Positions 51,445-63,788 are shown, counted from the first letter of the stretch. The stretch: 64,000 nt of DNA from Methylotetracoccus oryzae (GCF_006175985.1 NZ_SRSH01000001.1:528853-592852); one strand, 5' to 3'. Notes: a model not told the origin generated them from the letters alone. Made by a program: numbers and translations.

Positions 51445-52818
51445 CTATTTCTTCTCCTGTTTGACCGGGCGCTGCCAACCGTCGATGCTCAGCTGTTTGG
51501 ATCGGCTCAGCGTCAGCGTGTCCTCGGGCGTATCCTTGGTAATCGTGGAACCCGCGCCGATCGTGGCATTGCGGCCTACCCGGACCGGGGCGACGAGCTG
51601 CGTGTCGGAGCCGATGAAGGCACCGTCCTCAATGATCGTCTGGAACTTGTTGGCGCCGTCGTAATTGCAGGTGATGGTGCCGGCGCCGATGTTCACGCGC
51701 TGGCCGACAACTGTGTCCCCTACGTAGCTCAGATGGTTGATCTTCGAGCCGCTCGCGACCGTCGAGTTCTTCACTTCGACGAAATTGCCGATATGGACAT
51801 GATCGGCGAGGCGCGTTTCCGGCCGAATGCGGGCAAAGGGGCCGATCCGGCTGCCGTCGCCGATCTCGGCATTTTCCAGATAGCAGTTCGGCAGGATCTG
51901 CACGTCGTCGCCGAGCACGCAGTCCTTCAGGTAGACGTTCGCGCCGATCTTCACACGATGACCGAGCCGAACGCAGCCCTCCAGCACGACGTTGACGTCG
52001 AGTTCGATCTCCTGCCCTTCGACCGCGACGCTGCCCCGCAGATCGAAGCGCGCCGGGTCCAGCAGTGTGACGCCCTGGTCCATCAGGCTCTGCGCCTGCC
52101 GGCTCTGAAACACCCGCTCGGCTACCGCCAACTGGGACTGGGTATTGATGCCGAGCACTTCGTTCGGCTCGCGCGCCTGGCTGACTGCGATCTCGTGCCC
52201 CTCGGCGGCGGCCATACCGATGATATCGGTCAGATAGTATTCGCCTTTGGCATTCCCGTTATCGAGCCGGCCGAGCCACTCGCGCAACGCGCGGCCGCGG
52301 CAGGCGAGTATGCCGGTGTTCACTTCCCGAATCCGCCGTTCGTCGGGCGTCGCATCGCGCTCTTCGACGATGCGCAGCACCCGCCCGTGCGCGTCCCGGA
52401 CGATGCGCCCATACCCGGTCGGATCATCGATCTGCATGGTCAGCAGCGCCAAGGTCGCGTTCCCCGCTCCGGCGATCAGTTCCTGGACGGTTTCGCGGCG
52501 CAGCAGCGGCACATCACCGTAAAGGATCAACACGAGCCGGTCGTCGGCAAAGTGCGGCATGGCCTGCTGGACCGCATGGCCGGTGCCGAGCTGTGGCGAC
52601 TGCAGGATCCAGGTCGCCTCGAAACCCGGGCAGGACTCCGGAATCCGCTCACCGCCATGACCGTAGACGATGAATACGGCCTCGGCGCCGAGCCCCTGCG
52701 CGAGTTCGTAGACATGTCCCAGCAGAGGCTTTCCGCCTATCGGGTGCAACACCTTGGGCCGGGCCGAACGCATGCGCGTTCCCTGGCCGGCCGCGAGAAT
52801 CACGGTTTGAAAAGTCAT
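51445..52818 (-). CDS. glmU: bifunctional UDP-GlcNAc pyrophosphorylase / glucosamine-1-P acetyltransferase
   Basis: The 457-aa protein (ATG 52818; the open frame reaches 52866) has the N-terminal nucleotidyltransferase signature [20 protein letters not shown] and the C-terminal left-handed beta-helix of hexapeptide repeats, with [20 protein letters not shown] and [14 protein letters not shown]. It acetylates GlcN-1-P and then joins UTP to give UDP-GlcNAc for peptidoglycan and LPS. Size equals E. coli GlmU (456). It is followed by glmS one base later. Confidence 0.98.
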   Translation of the reverse strand: MTFQTVILAAGQGTRMRSARPKVLHPIGGKPLLGHVYELAQGLGAEAVFIVYGHGGERIPESCPGFEATWILQSPQLGTGHAVQQAMPHFADDRLVLILYGDVPLLRRETVQELIAGAGNATLALLTMQIDDPTGYGRIVRDAHGRVLRIVEERDATPDERRIREVNTGILACRGRALREWLGRLDNGNAKGEYYLTDIIGMAAAEGHEIAVSQAREPNEVLGINTQSQLAVAERVFQSRQAQSLMDQGVTLLDPARFDLRGSVAVEGQEIELDVNVVLEGCVRLGHRVKIGANVYLKDCVLGDDVQILPNCYLENAEIGDGSRIGPFARIRPETRLADHVHIGNFVEVKNSTVASGSKINHLSYVGDTVVGQRVNIGAGTITCNYDGANKFQTIIEDGAFIGSDTQLVAPVRVGRNATIGAGSTITKDTPEDTLTLSRSKQLSIDGWQRPVKQEKK

Positions 52819-52874
52819 GGCAACAACAGTGAAGTCGGGGATGAACGATCCGTGTAGCGCAGCCACATGCTAGC

Positions 52875-52926
52875 AAAAAAAAACCCGGCGGGCGGGAGTC
52901 CGGTACGACTCCTGCAACCACCGGGT
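52875..52926 (-). terminator. Rho-independent terminator of the atp operon
   Basis: On the minus strand, ACCCGGTGG pairs with CCGCCGGGT around a loop region containing a second small stem, followed by nine T residues. It lies 29 bp after the atpC stop codon, before glmU. Confidence 0.9.
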
Positions 52927-52954
52927 CCTTGTCTCGGGCGGAATCGCCCGGCCG

Positions 52955-53374
52955 TCAGCGGCCTTTGCGGAGCTTCTCGATGCTCCGCAGCTGCGCCATC
53001 GCTTCGAGCAGCTGGGCCTGGGCCTTGGCGTAGTCGATGCGGCCCGACTTGTCCTGCAGCATCTCCTCGGCGCGTTTCTTCGCCTCGATCGCGGCCGCCT
53101 CGTCCAGGTCCTTGGCACGGATCGCGGTGTCGGCCAGGATGGTCACAATATGCGGCTGCACTTCGAGCATTCCGCCCGAGATGTAGAACGGCTGCGTGTC
53201 CTGGGCATTGACCTTGACCCGCACTTCGCCGGGCTTCAGGCGGGTCAGGAACGGGGCGTGGCGGGCGGCAATGCCGACCTCGCCCATTTCCGCCGGGGCC
53301 ACGACCAGCTCGGCCTGTCCCGAGAAGATCTCCCGTTCGGCGCTCACGATATCGACGTGAATCGTCATGGCCAT
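52955..53374 (-). CDS. atpC: ATP synthase F1 epsilon subunit
   Basis: The 139-aa protein has the N-terminal beta-sandwich ([60 protein letters not shown]) and a C-terminal two-helix inhibitory domain. GGAGGA lies ten bases before the ATG (an internal ATG at 53368 is also possible). It is the last gene of the atp operon, with a strong terminator after it. In the assembly it couples the central stalk to the c-ring and restrains ATP hydrolysis. Confidence 0.97.
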   Translation of the reverse strand: MAMTIHVDIVSAEREIFSGQAELVVAPAEMGEVGIAARHAPFLTRLKPGEVRVKVNAQDTQPFYISGGMLEVQPHIVTILADTAIRAKDLDEAAAIEAKKRAEEMLQDKSGRIDYAKAQAQLLEAMAQLRSIEKLRKGR

Positions 53375-53395
53375 GTCGTTGTTCCTCCGCAGCCC

Positions 53396-54781
<1,386 letters not shown>

Positions 54782-54817
54782 CTATTCCTCTTCCCGATTC
54801 GGGTCTTAAAGTTTTGC

Positions 54818-55681
54818 TTAAACTGCCGCGGCGCCGCCGACGATTTCGGCGATTTCCTGCGTGATGGCCGCCTGCCGCGCCTTGTTGTAGATCAGCTGCA
54901 GCTCCTTGATCAGCTTGCCGGCATTGTCGGAGGCGCTCTTCATGGCCACCATCCGTGCCGACTGCTCGCAGGCGTTGTTCTCGACCAGGCCCTGGAAGAC
55001 GAGTGACTCGATGTAGCGGATCATCAGGTCGTCGAGCACCTCTTTGGCATCCGGCTCGTAGATGTAATCCCAGTGGCCCTTCAATTCCTCGCCGAGTTCC
55101 TCGGCACGGATCGGGATCAGCTGGTCCACGCTGGGGCGCTGCGTCATCGTGTTGACGAATTCGTTGTAGACGACGTGCAGTTCGTCGAGCCGACCCTCGT
55201 TGTACTCGTCGAGCATGGCCTTGATGACGCCGATGATGCTCTCGAGGTGCGGAGCGTCGCCGAGGCGCGAGACCTGCGCGACGACATTCGCCCCGATGCC
55301 GTTGAAGAAACCGGCGGCCTTCTGGCCGATGGTCGCAACGCGCATCTCGCAACCCGCCTCGGACCAGGTCTTCATGCGCTTCAGCAGCATGCGGAACAGG
55401 TTCGAGTTCAGGCCGCCGCACAGACCGCGGTCGGACGAGATCACGATCAGCCCGACCGTCTTGACCGGGCGCTCGAGCATGAAGGCATGCTTGTATTCCG
55501 GATTCGCGTGCGCCAGATGCTTGATGATCCGGCCGATCTTCTTGGAATACGGACGCGTCGCCTGCATGCGGTCCTGCGTCTTGCGCATCTTGCTGGCGGC
55601 CACCATCTCCATCGCACGCGTGATCTTCTGCGTGTTGCGGATGCTGCCGATCTTGGTGCGGATTTCTTTGCCGACGGCCAT
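54818..55681 (-). CDS. atpG: ATP synthase F1 gamma subunit
   Basis: The 287-aa central-shaft protein has the long N-terminal helix ([37 protein letters not shown]), [20 protein letters not shown] and the conserved C-terminal helix [38 protein letters not shown]. Length matches the family. It rotates within alpha3beta3. Confidence 0.99.
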   Translation of the reverse strand: MAVGKEIRTKIGSIRNTQKITRAMEMVAASKMRKTQDRMQATRPYSKKIGRIIKHLAHANPEYKHAFMLERPVKTVGLIVISSDRGLCGGLNSNLFRMLLKRMKTWSEAGCEMRVATIGQKAAGFFNGIGANVVAQVSRLGDAPHLESIIGVIKAMLDEYNEGRLDELHVVYNEFVNTMTQRPSVDQLIPIRAEELGEELKGHWDYIYEPDAKEVLDDLMIRYIESLVFQGLVENNACEQSARMVAMKSASDNAGKLIKELQLIYNKARQAAITQEIAEIVGGAAAV

Positions 55682-55692
55682 GCGCGCTTACC

Positions 55693-57234
55693 TCACCAGG
55701 CGTGCGATTCTTTAAACTTCGTCACCGCCGCCTTCAGGTCCTTCTGAATCGCGTCGCTGTAGTCGCCGCTCTCGTTGATCTTGTCCATCAACTTGGCCTG
55801 GCTGGTCTTCATGTAGTTCTGCAGCGCGTCCTCGAAGTCGCGGACCTTGTTGACGTCGATGTCATCGAGGTAGCCTTCATTGACCGCGAACAGCGACACC
55901 GCCATCTGCGCGACGCTCATCGGCGCATACTGGTTCTGCTTCATCAGCTCGGTCACGCGCTGGCCGCGTTCGATCTGTTTGCGGGTCGCTTCGTCGAGAT
56001 CAGAGGCGAACTGCGCGAAGGCCGCCAGTTCGCGGAACTGTGCCAGGTCGAGACGGATACCGCCGCCCAGCTTCTTGACAACCTTGGTCTGCGCGGCGCC
56101 GCCGACGCGGGAGACCGACAGACCGGCGTTCACGGCGGGGCGGACGCCGGCGTTGAACAGGTTCGTTTCGAGGAAGATCTGGCCGTCGGTGATCGAGATC
56201 ACGTTGGTCGGAACGAAGGCGGACACGTCGCCGGCCTGGGTTTCGATGATCGGCAATGCCGTCAGCGAGCCGGTCTTGCCCTTGACCTCACCGTTGGTCA
56301 GCTTCTCGACTTCCTCGACATTGATCCGGGACGCGCGCTCCAACAGGCGCGAATGCAGATAGAAGATGTCGCCGGGATAGGCTTCGCGGCCCGGCGGACG
56401 GCGGAGCAGCAGCGAAATCTGGCGGTAGGCCCAGGCCTGCTTGGTCAGATCGTCATAGATGATCAGCGCGTCTTCACCGCGGTCACGGAAATACTCGCCC
56501 ATCGCGCAACCCGAATAGGCCGCGATGAATTGCATCGCCGCCGAATCGGACGCCGAAGCGTTCACGACGATGGTGTGTTCCATCGCACCGTGCTCCTGCA
56601 GCTTGCGGACCACGTTGGCGACCGACGACTGCTTCTGGCCGATGGCCACGTAGATGCACTTAACGCCAGTGCCCTTCTGGTTGATGATCGTGTCGATCGC
56701 GATCGCGGTCTTGCCGGTCTGGCGGTCGCCGATGATCAACTCACGCTGGCCGCGGCCAATCGGGATCATCGAGTCGATGGCCTTGAGGCCGGTCTGCAGC
56801 GGCTGGCTGACCGACTGCCGGCTGATGACGCCCGGCGCGATCTTCTCGATCGGCGACATCCCAGCCGCAGCGATCGGGCCCTTCCCATCGATGCCGTTGC
56901 CGAGGGCGTCCACGACGCGGCCCAACAGCGCTTCGCCGACCGGGACTTCGAGAATGCGACCGGTGCACTTGACGGTGTCGCCCTCGGTCAGGTGCTCGTA
57001 GGCACCGAGGACCACCGCACCGACCGAATCGCGCTCCAGGTTCAAGGCGACGCCGAAGGTGTTGCCCGGGAACTCGACCATCTCACCCTGCATCACGTCG
57101 GCGAGACCGTGAATGCGGACGATGCCGTCGGTCAGGCTGACGATGCTGCCCTCGGTCCGGGCTTCGACACCGAGGTCGAAATTCGCGATCTTGCTTTTGA
57201 TCAGTTCGCTGATTTCAGAAGGATTGAGTTGCAT
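55693..57234 (-). CDS. atpA: ATP synthase F1 alpha subunit
   Basis: The 513-aa subunit has the P-loop [20 protein letters not shown], the [20 protein letters not shown]alker B region, [20 protein letters not shown] and the Arg-finger segment ([10 protein letters not shown]). Length equals E. coli AtpA. Only 11 bp separate it from atpG, 14 bp from atpH. Confidence 0.99.
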   Translation of the reverse strand: MQLNPSEISELIKSKIANFDLGVEARTEGSIVSLTDGIVRIHGLADVMQGEMVEFPGNTFGVALNLERDSVGAVVLGAYEHLTEGDTVKCTGRILEVPVGEALLGRVVDALGNGIDGKGPIAAAGMSPIEKIAPGVISRQSVSQPLQTGLKAIDSMIPIGRGQRELIIGDRQTGKTAIAIDTIINQKGTGVKCIYVAIGQKQSSVANVVRKLQEHGAMEHTIVVNASASDSAAMQFIAAYSGCAMGEYFRDRGEDALIIYDDLTKQAWAYRQISLLLRRPPGREAYPGDIFYLHSRLLERASRINVEEVEKLTNGEVKGKTGSLTALPIIETQAGDVSAFVPTNVISITDGQIFLETNLFNAGVRPAVNAGLSVSRVGGAAQTKVVKKLGGGIRLDLAQFRELAAFAQFASDLDEATRKQIERGQRVTELMKQNQYAPMSVAQMAVSLFAVNEGYLDDIDVNKVRDFEDALQNYMKTSQAKLMDKINESGDYSDAIQKDLKAAVTKFKESHAW

Positions 57235-57248
57235 GTTTCATTCTCACT

Positions 57249-57785
57249 CTAATTCCACAGGGTCTTTTCCAGCCGCTGCAGCTGGCCGCGCACCGAACCA
57301 TCGATGACGCGGTCTCCGGCGCGAATGACGACACCGCCGATCAGCGATGCGTCTTGATGTACGGTCAGTCGGGCTTGCCGCTTCAGCAGCTTTTCGACGA
57401 GTCCGGCGATGTCCTGCTCTTCTTCCGCATCGAGCGGAAAAGCCGTGGCCACCGAGACATCGATATACCCCTCGTCTTCCGCCCGATAGTGGGAAAATAG
57501 GGTGCGAATCGACGGCATCAGTCCCAGCCGGTGGTTGTGCACCAATAGCCGGACGAAGTTCTTGCCATCGTCATTCAGGTGATCCTGGCCGAGATCGAAG
57601 AAGGCGGACAGGAAACGCTCCTTGTCGGCTTGCGGATTGCTCGCCGCCTGCTGCAGCTGCGCATCCGCGAGCGCGGTCTCGAGAAACTGCAACATGGTTT
57701 CCCACTGCCCGGTGGAGCCCGTTTCCTTCGCGCGCTGATAGGCCGCAACCGCGTACGGTCGGGCCAGCGTCATCAGTTCACTCAT
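57249..57785 (-). CDS. atpH: ATP synthase F1 delta subunit (peripheral stalk)
   Basis: The 178-aa protein starts MSELMTLARPYAVAAYQRAK, the N-terminal helical domain of OSCP/delta, and ends with the conserved SLIGGVVIRAGDRVIDGSVR and LQRLEKTLW. It links F1 alpha to the b-subunit dimer. Six bases after atpF, 14 before atpA. Confidence 0.98.
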   Translation of the reverse strand: MSELMTLARPYAVAAYQRAKETGSTGQWETMLQFLETALADAQLQQAASNPQADKERFLSAFFDLGQDHLNDDGKNFVRLLVHNHRLGLMPSIRTLFSHYRAEDEGYIDVSVATAFPLDAEEEQDIAGLVEKLLKRQARLTVHQDASLIGGVVIRAGDRVIDGSVRGQLQRLEKTLWN

Positions 57786-57791
57786 CGATCA

Positions 57792-58265
57792 TCAGCCCAG
57801 TTGTTTCTTCAGATCTTTCAGAACTTCCTTGTGCTTGTTCTGGTCGACCTCGGTCTTCAGGATCTGCTCGGCGGCAGCAATCGCCAGCGTCGAGACCTGC
57901 TTCCGCAAGCCCTCCTTGGCCGCTTGCACTTCACGGTCGGTCTCGGCCTTCGCGGCAGCGACGATCCGCTCGCCTTCCTGCTTGGCGGCATCCTTCGATT
58001 CATCCACGAGGTCGTTGGCACGCTTCTGGGCGAGATTCACGATCTCGGCCGCCTGATCCTTGGCTTCCTTCAGCAATACCTTCGCGCGCTTCTCGGCATT
58101 CTCGAGATCCTGCTTTCCCTTGTCGGCAGCGGCTAGCCCTTCGGCAATTTTCTTCTTCCGCTCCTCCAAAGCCTGCATCAAGGGGGGCCAGACGTACTTC
58201 ATGGTGAACAGCACCAGAAGTGCAAACGTGATCATTTGCCCGAGCAGGGTGGCGTTGATACTCAC
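57792..58265 (-). CDS. atpF: ATP synthase Fo subunit b
   Basis: The 157-aa stator subunit has one N-terminal membrane helix ([20 protein letters not shown]) with a following [19 protein letters not shown], then a long charged helix that forms the dimeric peripheral stalk. Length matches E. coli AtpF (156). Confidence 0.98.
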   Translation of the reverse strand: MSINATLLGQMITFALLVLFTMKYVWPPLMQALEERKKKIAEGLAAADKGKQDLENAEKRAKVLLKEAKDQAAEIVNLAQKRANDLVDESKDAAKQEGERIVAAAKAETDREVQAAKEGLRKQVSTLAIAAAEQILKTEVDQNKHKEVLKDLKKQLG

Positions 58266-58316
58266 AGCGCTTTCCTCATGCGTGAAGACGTGAAATGGAC
58301 GACGCGCTCAGACCGC

Positions 58317-59386
<1,070 letters not shown>

Positions 59387-59749
59387 TCAGCTGTCGGTAT
59401 CCGAAAAAAGGAGGGCGGCCCAAAATGCACCCTGCACCGCGATGAAGGCGGCGAACAGCGGTGCATAACGCACATCGGGCAGTTGGAACACCAGGAAAAA
59501 GAGAACGGCCGTCATCGCCATCTTACTGGCTTCGCCGGCGTAGAAGGCCCTCACGATCTCCTGCGCGGATCGACTCGCCGCCGATGTTCCGAACCGCAGC
59601 GCGAACACCGCATTCGGCACAAATCCAATCAGGCCGCCGATCAGCGCCGAACGCCCCGCGGGCCAGCCGGCCAGGGCTGTCGACAGCGATACGGAGAAAG
59701 CGATGATTCCAATCTGCCAGTGCAGGACGCGTCGGACGGCCGCGAACAC
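59387..59749 (-). CDS. atpI: AtpI, assembly factor of the ATP synthase operon
   Basis: The 120-aa protein (GTG start) has four hydrophobic helices, including ALIGGLIGFVPNAVFALRFG and FYAGEASKMAMTAVLFFLVF, the ATP synthase protein I signature. It helps c-ring assembly and is not part of the finished enzyme. First gene of the atp operon, nine bases before atpB; the promoter must lie between 59750 and parB, although none was clearly seen. Confidence 0.93.
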   Translation of the reverse strand: MFAAVRRVLHWQIGIIAFSVSLSTALAGWPAGRSALIGGLIGFVPNAVFALRFGTSAASRSAQEIVRAFYAGEASKMAMTAVLFFLVFQLPDVRYAPLFAAFIAVQGAFWAALLFSDTDS

Positions 59750-59782
59750 TTACCGTCCTCCGAGGTCGGCGCCTCCACTCAA

Positions 59783-59809
59783 AACCCCGCGGAGTCTATC
59801 AGCGGGGTT
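59783..59809 (-). terminator. terminator after parB, before atpI
   Basis: On the minus strand, AACCCCGC TGATAGACTCC GCGGGGTT followed by TT forms an 8-bp stem with a short T-run, 21 bp after the parB stop codon. It would separate the par unit from the atp operon. Confidence 0.7.
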
Positions 59810-59829
59810 GCGGGAAATCAACGACGAAG

Positions 59830-60693
59830 CTAGCGCTCAAGCCGGTCCAGAATCCCCTGCAGATGCTCCAGGCTGGCATAGTTGATGATCAGCTTACCGG
59901 TCCCTTTGCGGCCCTGCTGGATCTGCACATGCGCGCCAAAAGTCTCGCCCAGCCGGTTCATCAGCGCGGCGATGTCCGGATCCGGGCGTCGCGCGGCGGG
60001 CTGCGACGGCGGCGCTGAAAGCAGCCGCCGGACCAGTGTTTCCGTAGCGCGCACAGTTAATTGCTTCGACGCAACACGTTGCGCGACCGGTGCCTGCTGT
60101 TCGAGGGGCAGCGCGAGGATGGCCCGGGCGTGGCCCATTTCGAGACTGCCGGCGCTCAGCAGCAGCTTGACCTCGGGGTGCAGTTCGTTCAAACGCAGCA
60201 GGTTGGTCACGGTGGCGCGCGACCTTCCGACCGCGTCGGCGATCTGCTGATGGGTCAGGTCGAACTCCTCCGACAGGCGACGGAGTGCCTCCGCTTCTTC
60301 GAGCGGATTCAGGTCTTCCCGTTGTATGTTCTCGATCAGCGCGATGGCCATCGCACTCTGGTCGGGGACATCGCGGATGATGACCGGGATGTCCCGCAGA
60401 CCGGCAAGCTGAGCGGCTCGCCAGCGGCGCTCGCCGGCGATGATCTCGTAGTCGAAGGTCCCGCTGGCGCGAACCAGAATCGGCTGGACCACGCCCTGGG
60501 CACTGATCGAATCGGCCAGTTCCTGCAGGCGCGCCGGATCGAAGTCCTTGCGCGGCTGGTACGGACTGGCGCGGAGCGCTTCGACCGGCACCACACGCAA
60601 GGTTTCGCCGGCCACAGGCTGTGTTTCGGCGGGCCCAAGCAAAGCGTCCAGGCCGCGACCCAATCCACGTTTTTTGGTTGTCATCAGGTTCAC
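59830..60693 (-). CDS. parB: chromosome partitioning protein ParB
   Basis: The 287-aa protein (GTG 60693, overlapping the parA stop as GTGA; the ATG at 60684 is the other good choice and gives KKRGLGRGLDALLG) has the CTP-binding/box II region IIAGERRWRAAQLAGL, the helix-turn-helix FDLTHQQIADAVGRSRATVT with NLLRLN, and a C-terminal dimer domain. It binds parS sites and loads SMC; no parS (TGTTNCACGTGAAACA) was found in the window. Downstream of parA. Confidence 0.96.
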   Translation of the reverse strand: MNLMTTKKRGLGRGLDALLGPAETQPVAGETLRVVPVEALRASPYQPRKDFDPARLQELADSISAQGVVQPILVRASGTFDYEIIAGERRWRAAQLAGLRDIPVIIRDVPDQSAMAIALIENIQREDLNPLEEAEALRRLSEEFDLTHQQIADAVGRSRATVTNLLRLNELHPEVKLLLSAGSLEMGHARAILALPLEQQAPVAQRVASKQLTVRATETLVRRLLSAPPSQPAARRPDPDIAALMNRLGETFGAHVQIQQGRKGTGKLIINYASLEHLQGILDRLER

Positions 60694-61490
60694 GAGGCGA
60701 GGGAAACGGCGGGTTTGTTGCGGCGAACCAGTTCGCCGGCCAGGGACAGGTAGGCGGTGGCGCCCTTCGAGCTCTTGTCGTAGAGCATGATCGGCAGACC
60801 GTGACTCGGCGCCTCGGCCAACCGGATCGTACGCGGGATCACGGTGCGGAACACCGCATCGGCGAAATGTTGCGTCAACTGCTCGGACACCTCTTTGGCA
60901 AGGTTGCTCCGCGCGTCGTACATCGTGCGCAGCAGGCCCTCGATGCGCAGCCGGGGATTCACGCTTTCGCGCACGTTCCGCAGCGTGTCCATGAGGTCCG
61001 ACAAGCCCTCCAGCGCGTAGTACTCACACTGCATCGGGATCAGCACGCTGTCTGCCGCCACCAGGGCGTTCACCGTCAGGATGTTCAGCGCCGGCGGACA
61101 ATCGATCAGCACGAAATCGTAGCGGTCCCGGGCCGCTTCGAGCACATTCGACAGCACCCGGTCGCGAGATGCCTTCTCGAGCAGCTGGACCTGGGCGGCC
61201 GCGAGATCGGCATTGGCAGGGAGCAATTCCAGATTGAAGGCCTGCAGCTTAACCACGGCCGCATCGAACGCCGACTCACCGATCAGCACCTCGTACACCG
61301 AGGCCTCAAGCGCCTTCTTGTCGACGCCTAGACCCATCGTGGTGTTGCCCTGCGGGTCCAGATCGATCAGCAGCACCTTCTTCTTCGTGGCGGCAAGGCT
61401 GGCGGCGAGGTTGATGCTCGTCGTGGTCTTTCCGACGCCGCCCTTCTGGTTCGCCACCGCAATGATCTTTGCCATACGTGATTGTTTCAT
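60690..61490 (-). CDS. parA: chromosome partitioning ATPase ParA/Soj
   Basis: The product is 266 aa from ATG 61490 (ATG 61475 alternative; the open frame continues through the MITE and is not coding there). It shows deviant Walker A IIAVANQKGGVGKTTTSINL with the signature Lys, LIDLDPQGNTTMGLG, Walker B-type FVLIDCPPALNILTVNAL and RTIRLAEAPSHGLPIMLYD. It is a Soj-type chromosomal ParA that segregates origins with ParB. The parS region usually lies nearby; the oriC/gidAB genes are outside the window. Confidence 0.96.
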   Translation of the reverse strand: MKQSRMAKIIAVANQKGGVGKTTTSINLAASLAATKKKVLLIDLDPQGNTTMGLGVDKKALEASVYEVLIGESAFDAAVVKLQAFNLELLPANADLAAAQVQLLEKASRDRVLSNVLEAARDRYDFVLIDCPPALNILTVNALVAADSVLIPMQCEYYALEGLSDLMDTLRNVRESVNPRLRIEGLLRTMYDARSNLAKEVSEQLTQHFADAVFRTVIPRTIRLAEAPSHGLPIMLYDKSSKGATAYLSLAGELVRRNKPAVSLAS

Positions 61491-61938
61491 ATGCGCTTCG
61501 GTGGAATGCTCGAGCCGTAAATCGCCCTGATTGGCCCCGTCCGTGAGAGGACCGGCGAGCCGCCGAGAGTAAGGCCGGACGACGAAGCTGTCCAGCGCGC
61601 CGGCGAACGACCGCCTCCGATGGGCGTAACCGTTCACACCCCCCTCGCGGGAGCGGGCGGGGAAGGCGAGACACGCCGTGAATCCGTCCCTGGTGGCTCG
61701 GCTGCGGGTTCCCTCCCGCAGACGGTCTCGGCCTCCCGGCCCGCTCCCACTACCCAACACGGCAGCAGGATGAATGGTTACCCGATGGGCGGGGCACGAT
61801 TATAGACCGGGATAGGACCGGCCGCCGCGCGACGTGACGCAGGGTCAGCCGCAACCGATAATTGCCGTTCCGCAGGGCCATGCCGTGCACGGCATGGCGC
61901 CAGACTGCCGCAACGTCTTCGACCGGCCAGAGCAAAAC
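61491..61938. other. intergenic region with MITE copy 2
   Basis: Divergent gap between parA (minus) and the heme-binding membrane protein (plus). It contains the 156-bp MITE (61626-61781), GCCGTGCACGGCATGGC (about 61877-61898, short palindrome CCGTGCACGG) and the likely parA promoter. No parS-type site was recognised. Confidence 0.6.
61626..61781 (-). repeat. MITE-like dispersed repeat, copy 2 (156 bp, inverted)
   Basis: The minus strand starts GTAACCATTCATCC and ends GGTGTGAACGGTTAC. Internal blocks such as GAGACCGTCTGCGGGAGGGA and GGGACGGATTCACGGCGTGT match copy 1 exactly. The copies differ by a few substitutions and a CCA insertion after CGAGCCA. A non-autonomous element. Confidence 0.85.
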
Positions 61939-62862
61939 ATGCCCCTTCGCTACCGTCGCTTCTACGACATTTCCGTAAGCGAGCGCATCCTGAACAGCGC
62001 GTTTCTACTGACGATCGGGATCGGCTATGCGTTCGCGCTCGCGAACCTCTACTACACCCATCAGGCCCGCGACGGCCGGCGGGGCTTGTCGGTACAGGAC
62101 GTCATGATCGCCTACCACGGCTCGACCCACCGGACCCGGCTGGAGGTCGCGATCAACGGCATCATGGAACCGAACCTGAAATACAAGAGCGACAAGGAAG
62201 TGATCGTCAAATGGATCCATTCCGGAGCCGGCGAAGCCGAGTATCACGCATTGATCGCGCCCATCCTGAACCGTGACTGCGTGGTGTGTCATACACCGGC
62301 CATCAACCCCAACCTCCCCGACCTGACGCGCTATGCCGGCGTTTCGGAGGTCGCGGCAAAATCGAGCGGGGCAACCCTGCCCGCGCTGATTCGCGTATCG
62401 CACATCCACCTGTTCGGCATCGCCTTCATTTTGTACTTCATCGGCCGTATCTTCATCCTTGCGGAAATGAACGTGACCGTGAAGCGAATTACGGTCGCGA
62501 TTCCGTTCGTGGCAATGCTGCTGGACGTCGCGGCCTGGTATATCACCAAGTCGATCCCGGGCTTTGCCTACGTCGTCGTCGCAGCGGGTGCGCTGATGGG
62601 CATCTCCATGGGCGCGCAGATCCTGGTAAGCCTCTATCAGATGTGGTTCCACCGCGTGCACCCGATCCCCGCGGGGGCCCCCGCCGGAACACGGGCCCGA
62701 GCATGTTGCGGCATCCTCGCCGAACTCGGCTATGAACTGACCGAACTGCCCGATGGCTGGGAGTTGCGCGACCCGGACGGCGCCCGCTGCCGCCTCGGCA
62801 CGCTTGAGGAGTTGGAGACGGTCTGCAGCGGGCTGGAACTCAAGCATCAGCAGAGCTATTGA
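61939..62862 (+). CDS. membrane protein with a single c-type heme motif (307 aa)
   Basis: The ATG at 61939 has a weak ribosome site. An N-terminal membrane helix (SAFLLTIGIGYAFALANLYY) precedes a periplasmic domain with one c-heme site, RDCVVCHTPAINPN (CxxCH, about residue 115), and a possible later His ligand in SHIHLFGIAFILYF. Three or four more helices follow (FGIAFILYFIGRIFILAEMN, VAIPFVAMLLDVAAWYI, VVVAAGALMGISMGAQILV) and a soluble C-terminal tail of about 60 residues. Periplasmic maturation by cytochrome c machinery is required. A redox role near the membrane, perhaps with a quinone or an oxidase, is inferred. Confidence 0.8.
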   Translation: MPLRYRRFYDISVSERILNSAFLLTIGIGYAFALANLYYTHQARDGRRGLSVQDVMIAYHGSTHRTRLEVAINGIMEPNLKYKSDKEVIVKWIHSGAGEAEYHALIAPILNRDCVVCHTPAINPNLPDLTRYAGVSEVAAKSSGATLPALIRVSHIHLFGIAFILYFIGRIFILAEMNVTVKRITVAIPFVAMLLDVAAWYITKSIPGFAYVVVAAGALMGISMGAQILVSLYQMWFHRVHPIPAGAPAGTRARACCGILAELGYELTELPDGWELRDPDGARCRLGTLEELETVCSGLELKHQQSY

Positions 62863-63061
62863 ATGCGCGCGACCGGCCGGGGCATGGTCCCGACCGACTT
62901 GCAACCTCACGGCCTGGTTACCGCGGCGGTGACTCGACCTGATGACTCCGCCTGCTCTGTGAAGTGGGGGGTATTCCTTGGCCCCCAGCGCAGACGTCAG
63001 CGGTGTGAACCGCCCTGATGTGAAACGAAACGGCCCCAACAGCATGCGACTCAAGAAAAGT
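62863..63061. other. gap between heme protein gene and PEP-CTERM terminator
   Basis: Contains a palindrome-like GGGGCATGGTCCCGACCGAC (about 62880) related to the GTCGGGAT palindrome family. No gene. Confidence 0.4.
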
Positions 63062-63088
63062 CCTCCGCTCGCCGGCAGCGAGCGGAGG
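63062..63088 (-). terminator. Rho-independent terminator of the PEP-CTERM gene
   Basis: On the minus strand, CCTCCGCTCGC, loop TGCCG, GCGAGCGGAGG form a perfect 11-bp stem followed by ACTTTTCTT, 34 bp after the PEP-CTERM gene stop. Confidence 0.88.
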
Positions 63089-63122
63089 CATCACGCGATC
63101 GCGGGTACGACCGTCGTGCGAT

Positions 63123-63686
63123 TTAGGCGGGAAGCGCTGCCAGCGCGGGTTCGGCATTCGCCAGTTGGCGTTGCTTGCGGCGGATCTGGAAGGCCATCAG
63201 GCCCGCACCCATCACCATCAACGCCCATTCTTCCGGTTCCGGGACCGGAGCGGCGATCGCCCCCGCACTGAACTTGAAGGCACCGCGAGCGAAGCCCGGC
63301 TTCATCTTGCCCGCCACGACGAGTTGGTAGGAACCCTCGCCGAGCGCGCCGGCGAAGCTGGCCAGGCGGCCACCGCGGGTGCTGGCGATCAGATTGTTGT
63401 CGCCATCCAGCAACCGCATGCGGACGCTGCTGAACTTGAGATGCTTGCCCAGCGCTCCGCCGCCGAAACTGCGGGTCAGATTGACGTCGGCGTTTTTCGA
63501 CAAGTCGAACTTGAAGGTGTTGCGGAACTTGCCTTGCGTATTTTGCTTCACGACGTAACGGCTTTCCCCGCCGCTGATCGACGGAGCCAGAAGATCCCCC
63601 AACTGAATGACCTTGGCGCTGGCGGGAGCCGTCAGACCCAACAGCATCGCCGCGATCCACGCCTTCTTCCAAAGACCCTGCTTCAT
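63123..63686 (-). CDS. PEP-CTERM sorting-domain secreted protein
   Basis: The 187-aa protein starts at ATG 63686 with GGAGAG upstream. A signal peptide (MKQGLWKKAWIAAMLLGLTA, cleavage near ASA) precedes a Ser/Gly-rich body. The C-terminus carries VPEPEEWALMVMGAGLMAFQ followed by IRRKQRQLA: the PEP motif, membrane helix and basic tail recognised by exosortase. Proteins of this kind are sorted together with exopolysaccharide and are often sigma54-dependent; a sigma54-like box lies 85-100 bp upstream. No exosortase gene is in the window. Confidence 0.92.
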   Translation of the reverse strand: MKQGLWKKAWIAAMLLGLTAPASAKVIQLGDLLAPSISGGESRYVVKQNTQGKFRNTFKFDLSKNADVNLTRSFGGGALGKHLKFSSVRMRLLDGDNNLIASTRGGRLASFAGALGEGSYQLVVAGKMKPGFARGAFKFSAGAIAAPVPEPEEWALMVMGAGLMAFQIRRKQRQLANAEPALAALPA

Positions 63687-63770
63687 ACAACTCTCCAAAA
63701 TCAAGATTCTTTTGTGACGCAATACCTCGGCACCGTCGTATGTATCGAACAAGCGCCTACGCGGCACTTA
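63687..63770. other. leader of the PEP-CTERM gene
   Basis: If transcription begins near 63762, this is its 5' untranslated region. No other feature. Confidence 0.4.
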
Positions 63771-63788
63771 AAGCCAAAACCGTGCCTA
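63771..63788 (-). promoter_or_regulatory. sigma54-like promoter of the PEP-CTERM gene
   Basis: The minus strand reads TAGGCACGGTTTTGGCTT: -24 GG (63786-63785) and -12 GC (63774-63773) are 10 bases apart, and the GGCACG block is identical to the consensus. Two positions deviate (TA for TT at the start, TG for TT before the -12 GC). PEP-CTERM genes are regulated by the RpoN-dependent activator PrsR in other bacteria, which supports the call. Confidence 0.6.

Noticed and set aside
51444..51600. Possible glmS ribozyme leader
   Set aside because: glmS starts one base after glmU with no leader; the ribozyme is a feature of Gram-positive bacteria and no such fold is possible here.
55702..57252. Open frame of 516 codons on the plus strand through atpA
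   Set aside because: It is antisense to a perfectly conserved atpA and is an artefact of GC-rich codon use; no domain, no ribosome site.
61491..61760. N-terminal extension of ParA from 61760
   Set aside because: The extra 90 residues are translated MITE sequence and lack similarity to Soj; the true start is at 61490 or 61475.
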